The notes under the pieces: model-generated | Databases searched by the model: none | Told to the model about the DNA's origin: nothing | The model's input: the letters and a program-made list of their open reading frames with translations, nothing else | Source: Bryum argenteum | Taxonomy: Eukaryota; Streptophyta; Bryopsida; Bryales; Bryaceae | NCBI GenBank assembly: GCA_037043015.1 | Contig: CM073327.1 | Coordinates: 10,770,727 to 10,834,726, forward strand | Length of the DNA stretch: 64,000 nt | Reading direction: 5' to 3' | Translations under genes and position numbers: made by a program | Shown here: positions 1 to 9,795 of the stretch, one piece after another | Layout of the letters: each line of letters begins with the position of its first letter | Position numbering within the stretch: position 1 is the first letter of the stretch

Positions 1-2843
1 GTAGCTCTGGTTGAGGAGCTAAGTCTGATCTGCGAGGTGTTTTGGGCTCACGGGTGCTGCTCGTAGGTTTGGGTGCTAATCGTTTCCTTGTTTCATTTGG
101 CGTTTTGGGCATTTTGAATGTTTTGGGTGTTTTGAGTATCTTCGGGAGTTTGGCTGGTTCCGGAAGCTTGGGGTTTCCAGAACCAGGGATGGTGTTATGT
201 AGAATACGGGGTCCGAAATCGAAACCATCCGGGATCCGGGATGCTATGCTTTGAAGGTGTAGCAATTTCTGAACTTCAGTTTCAGAGATTGCAGTACGAG
301 GATCGGGGTTCATAGTAAAGAATTGCGTTGCTCTAAATGTAAGCGGTGGTGAATCCTTGGGGTGTGAGACCAAAGGGAAGACATTTTCTATGAACCTGCA
401 GTTCTCAAAACGAGCTGTGTGAAGAGCTCCGGTTTTGGGCTCTAAGTATCGAATGATACTTGGAGAGTCAAAACCGACATATATTCCTTCAAGTCTATGG
501 ACACTGATAGTGCGAATCTGAGGTTCGGGTGCTGGGATGAAAACCTGGCATCCGAAGACACAAAGATGGCGAACATTGGGAACTCTTTCTGAAATTAGTT
601 CTAGGGATGTCTGAGTATTCAAAAAATTTGTTCTAAAACGAAGGAGTGTGGCGGCGCGTAACACGGCGTGACTCCACATAGAAGCAGGGAGATTGGCATG
701 AATGAGCAAAGTGCGGGTGATTTGCTGAATTTTCTTAATGTATGCCTCAGCTAACCTGTTTTGGGAGTGCTCATACGGGACTGCGTAAGTAAGTGCAATC
801 CCGGATGTTGTGCAATAATCCTCGAAAGTTTGGGACTTAAACTCTCCAGCATTATCCATTCTAAGTGTCTTGATCTGCCTATCAGGAAAATGAGCTCTGA
901 AGTTAATGATCATGGCTAGTATCTTAGGGAAGGCCATGTTTCGGGTTGTCAAAAGGGAAACCTCAGCGTGACTTCCTGATGCATCTACTAACACGAGAAA
1001 GTATGAAAACGGACATGCTTGAGGGTTGATGGGACCGCAGATGTTGCCGTGAAGGCGCTCCAGAGGTTGCGGGAGCTCTTCAGGTAACTTCTACTTGGAT
1101 GGGTGCTTGGCGTACTTGCCTTGGATGCAAGCTATGCAGTCGGATACCTTGTCTGCATCACTGTTGCCTAAGTTGTGGCCGGTGATGATCGGGAGCATCC
1201 GCCGAAAGATGGTGGTGCCGGGGTGACCGAGCCGTCGGTGCCATAGCTGAGCCTTGGGGAGAACTGTGAAGTTGCACTCACGGATTGTTGGTGTTGGTGG
1301 CTTGATGGGGATTGGGTTTAGGCCGTGTCGAGTGGCCTTCGAAACGTAGAGTGATCGGGTTCCATGGAATAGCTCTACGGCCTCATCTTTATCATCATCA
1401 AATTCCTCATTAGTGGAGATGTGGATCCCATTCTTTCGCAAGTCCCGGACGCTGATCAGGCTCCGGGATGCGTTTGGAGCGAACATCGCTTTCTCACACA
1501 CGAGGGGGAATCCCCCGGGCAATTCTATAGTTGTCCGGCCCTCCTGGAACATGAAGTTCTGGCTTCCGGCAATAGTGAGGACTTTGCCCTCTTGCTAGGG
1601 TCCGCTTAGACATGACGACTCGAAATAACTAGAACTTCGCAAGATAGTGATAGTAGACGCACTGTCTAGGACTACTATAATCGGGCTTGACAAATCTAAG
1701 GGACTCTCTTGCACCATGAAGTTTTCCAAGTCTACATCATTGAAGGAGGGTGCATCGAGGGTATGGACCTCCCTCTTGCCCTCTTTCAATTTCTAGAGCT
1801 CTTGGTATATCTCGACAAAATAGGGTGGGGTTCGGCATTCTCGGGTGAAATGCCCTGGCCTTCCACATTTGTCGCACACACCCTCATTTGTGTTTGATGG
1901 ATTGGACTGACTTGACTGACCTCGGTGGTAAGGTTCATGGCAATCGTTTTTATACCTGTGATGTCGATCGCTTCGATCATCACGGTCGCGGCGATCGTCG
2001 CAGTACGAGCGGTTGTTCCTGTATGATCGGTCATCTCGGTGTGAGTATTGGTACTCACCTTGACCGCTATGGTATCGGCTGTCACGTCCTCGGCCTCCTC
2101 CTCTACCCTTTCCGCCCCTAGGATTGCGTTTGGCCGCCTCTTTGCTGTGGGCTTCGGGCACCGGTGTCGGCGCTGGCTGTGCAGGAGTAGGTGCTAGAGT
2201 AGGGATTGCGGTTGTCAGAATGTCTATATTGTGGATCTCACAAGCGGGGCGGGCCTCAGCGTTTTTCAGCAATATGACTTGTTGTTTCTCCGCGATGAGA
2301 AGGTGTGACTTCAGCTCCGAATGAGTTGGAAACCTCATGTTGCAATACTGTTGAGAAAGTATCGCCGTGGCTAGCGGGAAGGTGGACAGCGTCTTCTCGG
2401 TCAATTTTGCATCCAAGATTTTGTCTCCGCACATGCGGAGTTGTGCCGAAATGCGGTGGAGTTCCACGTTGAAGTCTTGCATGTTAGGAAAATCAAGTAC
2501 ACGCAAATTCATCCATTCACTACGAGCTTGGGGTAAGAGCAAACTCTGTCCGTGTTTAAAACAGGCTTGAAGCTGCTCCCATAAGTCTGCCGGATTTTGG
2601 CACTCGAGATACTGTTGGCGTAATGATGGGTCCAAATGGCGACGCATGATCATCAAGGCTTGATACCTCCGGGCGGTTGCCATGACGGCGGTGGTGTTGT
2701 GCTTGAGCGCTCCATCGAGCTCCTCGGTTCACGTCATTGTTCCACTCGAGGAAGTTGGAACCGTCTGTTGCTAGAGGATCAAACATCAGAGTCTGAGTGC
2801 GAGTTTCTCGCATCGTGGCCATAATCGTTGGAGCACTAGACAC
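1..2843 (-). mobile_element. Ty1/Copia retrotransposon gag-pol fragment, degenerate, truncated by the window edge
   Basis: Read on the minus strand, gag starts at 2843, then come protease, integrase and the start of the connection to reverse transcriptase, running off base 1. Gag carries a CCHC knuckle (CDKCGRPGHFTREC, near 1850-1890). A protease-like LDSAST motif lies near 1670. The GAG-pre-integrase segment (LWHRRLGHPG) is near 1240. In the integrase, the second Asp lies in RMDNAGEF and the Glu in NRLAEAY. One frame stays open from about 2730 to 1 except for three TAG codons (1793-1795, 1595-1597, 1091-1093). A one-base-type frameshift near 2715 separates the gag start from the rest. The first integrase Asp looks replaced by Asn (LHGNICGP). 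The 5' LTR should lie beyond 2850, but I could not find one or a tRNA primer site. The element is dead; reverse transcriptase and RNase H are outside the window. Confidence 0.93.
1793..2843 (-). pseudogene. Copia gag, frameshifted
   Basis: This is the capsid-like region of the Copia element. The natural start is MSSAPTIMATMRETRTQTL at 2843, followed by a UBN2-type segment (SNFLEWNNDV, then LWEQLQACF after the frame break). An arginine-, glycine- and aspartate-rich linker and a CCHC zinc knuckle close the domain. The reading frame shifts near 2715, between NNDVN and the downstream ATARRYQALM stretch. The frame then stays open to a TAG at 1793, immediately followed in frame by protease. This gene would package element RNA in an intact element. 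Here it is a relic. Confidence 0.85.
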
Positions 2844-2849
2844 TCCTAC

Positions 2850-3149
2850 CGGGCTGTAGCTTCTTTCGGCCGGTCAGGGTCAGTGCTAATCAGGTCGATC
2901 AAGCAGATGTCGATCGAATTGGAAACTGGAAAGTCCTAATGAGTAAAGTTTTTATTTTTTTAATATTTTTTCTTTTAATTTTATTATTTTATTAATTTAT
3001 TATTATTATTATTTTATTTTTTTAAACTGGTGACTAAATCAGTACACTGTAATGGACATGTTTGTATTACAGGAGTTACTTTACTAATTTGATGCAAGAA
3101 CACAAAAGTGCAATGTTTGTATTGAAAAGATGAAGAGATATATTATAAA
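2850..3149. other. Short intergenic stretch, AT-rich
   Basis: This holds the leader side of the Copia element (to about 2930) and then an A+T-rich tract with TTATTATTATT runs (2945-3025). No LTR end, primer-binding site or coding frame could be recognised. Confidence 0.6.
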
Positions 3150-3325
3150 CTATAATGCATTGGCAAGGAGGATGGCTTCCTGGCAATGCTTCCGAGCGCT
3201 GTCGAGGCGTTCCAGCAAAGTGGACTCCTTCTGAGCAGCACTGATGAGCTTCATGTCCATCTCCAGCAACTTAGTCTCCTCGTGCACTCTTTCGATAATA
3301 GCGCTCCCTGTTGCGGCCACATTCG
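3150..3325 (-). CDS. Orphan 3' exon of a coiled-coil protein (fragment)
   Basis: On the minus strand a frame runs from an apparent acceptor (TTGTTGAG, junction at 3325/3326) to a TAG at 3150-3152, giving about 57 codons. The protein is heptad-like and charged (IIERVHEETKLLEMDMKL, then KESTLLERLDSARKHCQEA, ending ILLANAL). A stop lies directly upstream in this frame, so the sequence only makes sense as a last exon or an exon fragment. I could not find convincing upstream exons, although a TATA-like sequence occurs on this strand near 4860. It could be the tail of a real gene or a copied fragment. I do not recognise the family. Confidence 0.35.
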
Positions 3326-3445
3326 CTCAACAAAACTAGCAAGTAATCAAGAGTTTCTTGAATGGCAAACAAAGCTGCAAACAATGCATGAGCAGTTGAA
3401 AAACGGTTCATATGCAATGCTTGAAGAACAAGTGACGAAAGCAAT

Positions 3446-3552
3446 AAAACTTCTCGTTATTCTGCCAGGACGAACTGACAATGAGATTAAAGATTACTAA
3501 AACACACGATAAAAAAAGAAGAAGTCGAGCTGGATTGCCGGTGTATCCTAAC
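3446..3552 (+). pseudogene. Broken GAMYB-like R3 MYB repeat fragment
   Basis: The + strand encodes LPGRTDNEIKDY, then a TAA, then NTR, another stop and a basic stretch, and after a frame change SRAGLPVYP. This matches the end of the R3 repeat of plant GAMYB-type R2R3-MYB factors, where the order is LPGRTDNEIK, then a WNTR segment, a basic run and RAGLP. The Trp position is a stop and the frame shifts by one, so it cannot make a working DNA-binding domain. An upstream frame (3186-3445) joins it without a break but shows no MYB signature, so the junction is probably chimeric. Confidence 0.7.
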
Positions 3553-3559
3553 TTTGAGC

Positions 3560-4899
3560 TTCTCATCTCCAGGTGATCATCTGGAGAAAATGCTCAAAGC
3601 TAATGAACGTGAATGTTACGTGAATCACGATGTTAGTATGGCAAAAGTGTATCTACCAACAAAAGCAACCTGCTCTATAGCTTCTTGCCAAAACAACAGA
3701 AATTCTTTCGTATACTGGTTGATCTGTATTCTGGTTGAACATTCAGAGACTTTGGAAATGAAACAATGAAACACCTCTAAATTGTTATTTCGACTGAACC
3801 TTAACCTTCCTTTTGTAAATAGTATATTCACAAAGATTTTGCAGATTCTATGCACTAAAGGTTCAAGCAAAGGACACGGGCACTACTGAATGTAGAAGTC
3901 TTTGGAAGCTTCAATACACAAATCGCTCAGTAGCCATCTGGAATAAAGAAACTGTCTTGCTTGTACATTTTCACAAGAGTACAAGTGATCTGTTGTCTCG
4001 TATATAAACCACATACGGGATTAACAGTTGCTAGCATTAAAAAATTGAAGTTAGATATATTGCAATTTGTCGGTGGAGTATCAATCAGATTGTGTTTCAA
4101 ACATACTACTGAAAGCTCAAATCGTTTGTTTTTAAAAAAAAAAAAAAATAATAATTTTTAATGAAATATGGAATGCTTTGTAACACAGTGATCGCACCCC
4201 TGTTCTTAATTAACTTGTCACGAGGAAGAGGAAAACGATATTTGATGAACAATGTTCGGAGGGCAGTGCAAGGAAGAGCTCAGCTGGGAGTGCAGGCATT
4301 CACTGATGCGCTTTTGGTGATTTCGTTCTGCTTTTCGGAATTAACCGACTCTGAATTCTTCACTCAAAGCAGGGCGCGGCTCAAAGTACGATCGATTTCC
4401 ACGAAGATTGGAGTGAGTCAAGATGAGTCACTCGTACAATTCTCCGAATGCTCTCCATGCATGATCCAAATTCGCGAACCAACAGCACAGTCCAAAAACT
4501 CGACGCTCAAGGTACGGTCGATTTTCCAACAAAAAGGGAGTAAGTCAAGATTAGCTATGCAAGCGCTGCTCGCGAGGTTTTATACTGCGATCCAATCAAT
4601 AGTTCCAATCAATTGCTACTCGAACTGATTCAATCTCGCGAAATTTAAACTTCGAAATCACCAATTGCTCGCCATGCATGATCGAGAATCCCTGTACAGA
4701 GCGCCGATCGAGGGAAAAACACATGCATGCAAAGCACTGGGAAAACACTGGGAAAGTTGGGAGCTCAGTTGCGTGGAGCTTCATGGTGATAACGTGATGT
4801 GATGACATGCAAGAGAATGAGGCAAGAAGAAGAACCCGCACTAAGCGGGGAGTTTGAATATATAGAGGGATAGTAGGTACATGTGGGTAAGCCAAGAAA
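3560..4899. other. Non-coding DNA with short direct repeats and a TATA-like site
   Basis: No coding frame I trust is present. A 155-codon + frame at 4161-4628 has no recognisable motif and overlaps direct repeats. A block with GTACGATCGATTTCC (about 4386) recurs as GTACGGTCGATTTTCC (about 4510), and CGCCATGCATGATC-like words recur near 4455 and 4670. On the minus strand a TATATATTC-like sequence sits near 4860. This may be the promoter region of a lost or decayed minus-strand gene. Confidence 0.4.
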
Positions 4900-6409
4900 G
4901 CCCAAGGGCCAAGCCAAGAAAGCCGGGACTTTCAAATGGCGCTCCTCCTAACACTTCTATGCTCCTATTTTCATGTTCCATATGCTTTGTCCCTTCGACT
5001 CCTTGTTATATTATTAAGATTTAATAAACCCCTACTAACAATAAAATACCACTTATGAAAACTCTTCAAAATCTTTAAAACTCTTCATGTGTTGTATATA
5101 GCCAGGGCCTGTTAGCTTTTTCGCCGCCTTTATACAATACTTTTTGGTAAATTTCAGCTTTTAGAGGGGCTATGGGCTCTCTGATTGGCTCATAAAGAAT
5201 AGAAATTCACAAAAACGTGTTCTATTATAGTGTTGAGAGATGTGAATGACATTTAGATTTATGAGCTTTCATGGATTCCGAGATTGTAATGTGTTAGCAC
5301 TCAAAAAATTCTAAGTTATATCATTTTTACTTGGTCACAATTGCCTCAGCTATCCAAAAAGCTATAGACGTAGAAAAGTGCAATTTTGAGGTTTCAAACT
5401 CCCGACAAACAAAAGAAATGTTAAGGGTTAAAAAAGTGGATAGTATTAGGCACTTTTTGGAAGGTCCTCAAACACTCATGCGACTCTTGATAGAATATAC
5501 TTTTATTATCTTTCAAACTCCTTGAGCTTCAAAACCAATATCAAGTTTGGTTTTTGTAGTTTCCAAATACTTTGTGTATACAACAAATTCATCAATAATT
5601 TATCGCTAACAATTAAAATATTGTAAATGCAGTTAATAATTTTCAGCTTAAATAAATCTTAATAATAAATATGATTCAACAATTTTGAGGCACTTATTTG
5701 TGCCTCAAGATCTCAAAAGCTTGCTATGTCCCCTCTAGTCAACAATTGAATTTGTGTGGTCAAACTTTAAAATCTTGTTACATTCAAACAATTATCTAAA
5801 TCTGACAACTCAATTTATAATGAGAAAAAATTGCTTCAAGTTCTTACGGTTGTAAGTTTGATTTCTTTAATTTTCTTACCAATTGTGTAAAAGTAGGTTA
5901 TGGAGGCTTCTTGAGTATAATTGACATTTAAACATTGAAAATGTTTTCCGTCATAAATATTTACTTGATTATTAAGTTAGCTTTGAGAAGGTAACCATTA
6001 CCATTAGTCAACTTGGATATGCAAAGCACGAAAATCATTTAATTTGGATATGAAAAACATTACACTTGTTAAATTTGATTTCACTTAGTATGACCAACAT
6101 TTATTTTGATTACATTAGTATTTTATTCTCATAAACGTTAACCGATTTACACATTACCATACAATTTGGATAAGCCAAATACAATCGCTATCCACCTTAG
6201 ATTTTGCATACATGAACTTTATCCGGGTTGTTTATGACCGTTCTTTAGTTTGGATTCAATTGTTATTTAGGTTGGATTCAAGCGTTAATTAGTTTGAATG
6301 TGCTAAAAATAATCAAGCAATTTGGATATGCCAAACATAACAAGCAATTTGGATATGCCAAACATAATCGCTAACTACCTAGGATTACAACAAAACACAA
6401 CCTTAATTT
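4900..6409. other. AT-rich intergenic DNA, no gene seen
   Basis: Only short unsupported frames occur. From about 5990 onward, degenerate repeats built on TTTGGATATGCCAAACATAA begin. Confidence 0.6.
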
Positions 6410-6410
6410 A

Positions 6411-6768
6411 GATAGATAGATAGAAACTCCGGTCCCTTTCTAAAGGGCCGACGTGAATGAAGTGTCTGTTCGTAATGCTAATATCCCGATGGCCACCGGA
6501 CAAGGGGAAATTGGAACAATACTACTTCCCCCTCTCGAGGGTGGACACTATAACTACGCTAGTTTCTAGCCTAGTTACAATTGCCTTGAAGATACTTGAC
6601 ATAGTATCCCCTCAAAGGGCTTTGAGGTACCCATACAACAAGGTCCAAAGACCCCCCACAATAGTTGGGTGGACTATAGTGGTGAGCACCACGCCGACAT
6701 GGGGAATAGAACCCACGACCTCCTCATTGGGGGCCTAAGCCCTAACCACCAAGCCAAGGCTTGTGGTT
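6411..6768 (-). mobile_element. tRNA-derived SINE
   Basis: Read on the minus strand, the 5' part is tRNA-like. It has an A-box-type stretch (GGCTTGGTGGTTAGGGC, near 6755-6740) and, about 40 bp on, a B-box (GGTTCTATTCC, complement of 6703-6713) inside a GTCGTGGGTTCTATTCCCC context. About 280 bp of unrelated body follow, ending in a short TATC simple repeat (6411-6423). This order is that of plant tRNA-derived SINEs. I could not define target-site duplications. The + strand open frame at 6457-6738 is a by-product of this element. Confidence 0.65.
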
Positions 6769-7019
6769 TGACCATTATTCCACATTAGCCTACAATTTAG
6801 ATAAGAGAAATGAAATGGCTGACCACATTGTATTACCATACGGGCAATGGTAAGCTTGGGGTATCACTTTTTGGACACACTAATTAGGTTATTTTATTGA
6901 AAGCCTCCAAAGTTTGTCTAATTTCTCCATTTTAATCAAGTAAAAAGACCCTAAAATGGAAAATAAAATATCATGCTCCTCAATGAAATCAAAGTAAATA
7001 TGCCTACAGAGTTTCTCTT

Positions 7020-7022
<3 letters not shown>

Positions 7023-7066
<44 letters not shown>
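7023..7066. repeat. Poly(T) tract, 44 bp
   Basis: This is an uninterrupted T run, possibly the A-tail of a minus-strand retroposed copy. No element body next to it was recognised. Confidence 0.95.
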
Positions 7067-7067
<1 letters not shown>

Positions 7068-8818
7068 GATCCATTCATATTTGTGAGAAAAAATGCTGAA
7101 TTTTGGGATTTGCATGCATTATAGTGCACAATGAATTATTATTTTTAAATTAAATAAATTATTTTGTATTCTATATAAGAAGATGTAGGTCATGTTCAAA
7201 AATTATATTAAAATAAAAATGGTTGATATTCCATTTGCTTGATTCTATGGATTTTAGATTAGTGAGACACAACTTACTTATTCAACTAATAAATCAAATA
7301 AAATTACTTCAATTTTTTTAATTTTTTTTAATTCTAATTTTTTTCCTTGATACATTATAAGTATAGACAACTAAAACCACATATAATGAAGTCTTAATGT
7401 ATTACAGTTTAAAAATGGATATATTTGACACACCAGTATAGAGTGCAATTGTTCATGAGACAACCTTTTTGGGTACGCCAAGCATACCATCACCCATACA
7501 TGAAACTTATCCACTTTGGGTTGTTTTTGACCTTTCTATAGTTTGGACTTAACGATTATTTACTTATCTAAAGATAACCATAGAATTTGGATACGCCGAA
7601 TATAATCAACTCGAACCACCTTAGATTTAATGAAACACAACCTTTATTCACTTTGGGTTGGTTTGACCATTATTCAGTTGACATTTGCTTATAAATAAAC
7701 TTCATCATTTAAATATGACAAAATATAATTGCTATCCACTTAAGTTGTGCAGACACAACCTTTATACATTCTCCATATGTAACCAAGCAAGCCAGATTTT
7801 GAACAAGATAAACTTGACCATTGTTCACTTTAGATGCGCCACATATAATTCCTTACCAACTTTGAAAAAGCTAATTATATTAGTCCTAGTAACTTCAATA
7901 CGACCGTTATAAAAGTCAAATATTACATCATACAATTTGAATGAATTGATCTCTTTAAATTGCTCTAAATAACACTGATTTCCCAACTTTCACAATTTCA
8001 AAATTGATAAAAAATATATCCTACCTAAAGGAAACAACAAAAGTAGTTTTGACTCTGGTGAGGCTCTCAGTTACTAAATATAGATTGCATGAAGTTGAAA
8101 CAGTTTGCAGATTGTAGAGTATTCCCATGCTTTTTTTAAAAATTATCTCATGCTTCAAATTTCCTCATACTTTAGGAGATATTCAGTGTCAAAGTTTGAA
8201 GACACTATTTGAAATCTGCCCACAACCGTCCAAAGTGCGGAATATGCTCACTTGTTCTCAAATCTGCCCAATATCAATGAGATCGCAGTAACTTTTAAAA
8301 TTCACCAATATTCACCACAACTTGTATGTGTAAGTGTATGTGTATATTAGGTTCTAAGGCACAATCTCATTGCTTGGATTTTCAAACCAATGAATTTTAA
8401 TATTTGGTTTCAATTGTCAGAGTTAGCCTTTGTATTTGAATTTCAACATACCTCCATCTAAAAGTCAAGCATTTCTATAGGTTTTATAGGCCCCACAGGG
8501 ATAAAAATTGCATAGACATATTCCTACGTGGCTTAAGAACAAGGATTTGAAAAGCCTCAGATTAAATTTACTCTTGAAATTGGTTTTTTGGCTCACAAAA
8601 CACTTCAAACCCATTTTGCAACTAGTGAATTTGTTTTTCAACATCGAACATAACGATCTCACAACTAGTAAGGAATTTGAATTTGAAATTTAGCATACAC
8701 ATCACGAGCAAGCAAAGTACTAGATCTTATGATTACATACACAAAAATATCTCAAGAATGAAAATTCCCCACCTTGCAATGTAAGAGGGCAGTTTTGAGA
8801 CTTTTCGGCACTTGCTTA

Positions 8819-9181
8819 ACCCTTAAAGGTCCTTGGGGTCTGAAACGGGCAACCCAAAATTGGATCACAACATCTTTTGGACTTGGGCATCATGGATAGT
8901 GCACTTTTAAAACTTGGGCATCATGAATGGACCAATCAATGATGAGCTTGCAACCTTCTACAAGTTTATGTACAACCCAACCTACCTACCACAATCCTTT
9001 CAAAACACAAAATCACTCATACAAATCGTGATTTGAATTGTAAAATTTCACTTTTTGAATGTATCATAAGAAGGTGACCAGTTTGACGTCAAAATATAGG
9101 TGAAAAGTTGAGTACAATGAGAGCTACAAGGCATATGCTGTTGGAAAAAAGCCCCTCAGGCTTGCTTGAGCCTTTAAAGGT
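8819..9181. mobile_element. MITE of the ACCCCTAAAGG-type family, diverged copy
   Basis: The left end reads TA then ACCCTTAAAGGTCC, and the right end reads CCTTTAAAGGT then TA. The ends are inverted and flanked by the dinucleotide TA, as in other members of the family in this window. The interior has no coding capacity. Confidence 0.5.
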
Positions 9182-9795
9182 TAAGACTTGGGAACATTAG
9201 GGGTTTAGGGTTACACAAGCCGTTTCTAGCTAACTCTATAGCATTAGGAAAATTGAATTTCACCTTCATTGAATCCCCATCATTGGCAAGTCCACCAATA
9301 AAGGCGAGTGCTTTCTATGAATACAAACTGGACCCGAGGTAAGGTTATGATAAATGGCAAAACCCACTTCGTAGAGAGAATCTGGCGCTTCCATCCAACG
9401 GACGGCGACTCGCCGGGTCTATTTACCGACCAGCCCTACCAACGGGCTAGAAACGCCTACACAACAAACACCCCCGTCCACCCTCAACGACCAGCGGTCA
9501 GAGAGCTGCGGCGTGGAAGGCAGCAAGCGGAAAGCAGAGCGCAACACCAATACGAGGAAGCTGGTGAAGGAGGCGATCATGGAAGCCCTAGCCAAGAAGA
9601 AACTGCTCTCATTCCTCAACGCCCGCTTGATTTCGCCATAGAACCCCTATCACACTTTCGGAGGCTTCGATCTGATCCTTTTAATGCTATGAAGCTTGCT
9701 TTGAGCGATTAGAAAACGGGCGATTAGAGATCTTGCGGTGATTAGGTCTTTTTTCAGGAGCATTCGAAGAGCAGAGCAGGAGGAAGGAGCCAGCT
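9182..9795 (+). promoter_or_regulatory. Presumed promoter and 5' UTR of the transportin gene
   Basis: This is the stretch directly upstream of the transportin start codon. It becomes more GC-rich from about 9370, as expected for a plant 5' UTR. A 134-codon frame at 9308-9712 has no recognisable domain and is probably leader sequence. No TATA box could be assigned with confidence. Confidence 0.4.

Larger units (their letters stand above)
5990..7870. repeat. Degenerate tandem repeat (TTTGGATATGCCAAACATAA family), split by a SINE
   Basis: A unit of roughly 100-130 bp recurs with heavy divergence. It contains TTTGGATAYGCCAAAYATAAT, then ATCCACCTTAGATTT, then ACACAACCTTTAT, then CACTTTGGGTTG and TTTGACC. 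Copies or partial copies are recognisable near 6165-6290, 6320-6400, 7470-7570, 7576-7680 and 7690-7800. The order of sub-motifs is kept, so this looks like an old satellite-type array rather than scattered insertions. Confidence 0.6.

Noticed and set aside
4161..4628. 155-codon + frame
   Set aside because: No recognisable motif; it overlaps direct repeats and a GC-neutral stretch, and there is no splice or promoter context.
6457..6738. 93-codon + frame
   Set aside because: It lies entirely inside the minus-strand SINE.
9308..9712. 134-codon + frame upstream of transportin
   Set aside because: Low-complexity, no homology signal, and in the position of the 5' UTR/promoter.
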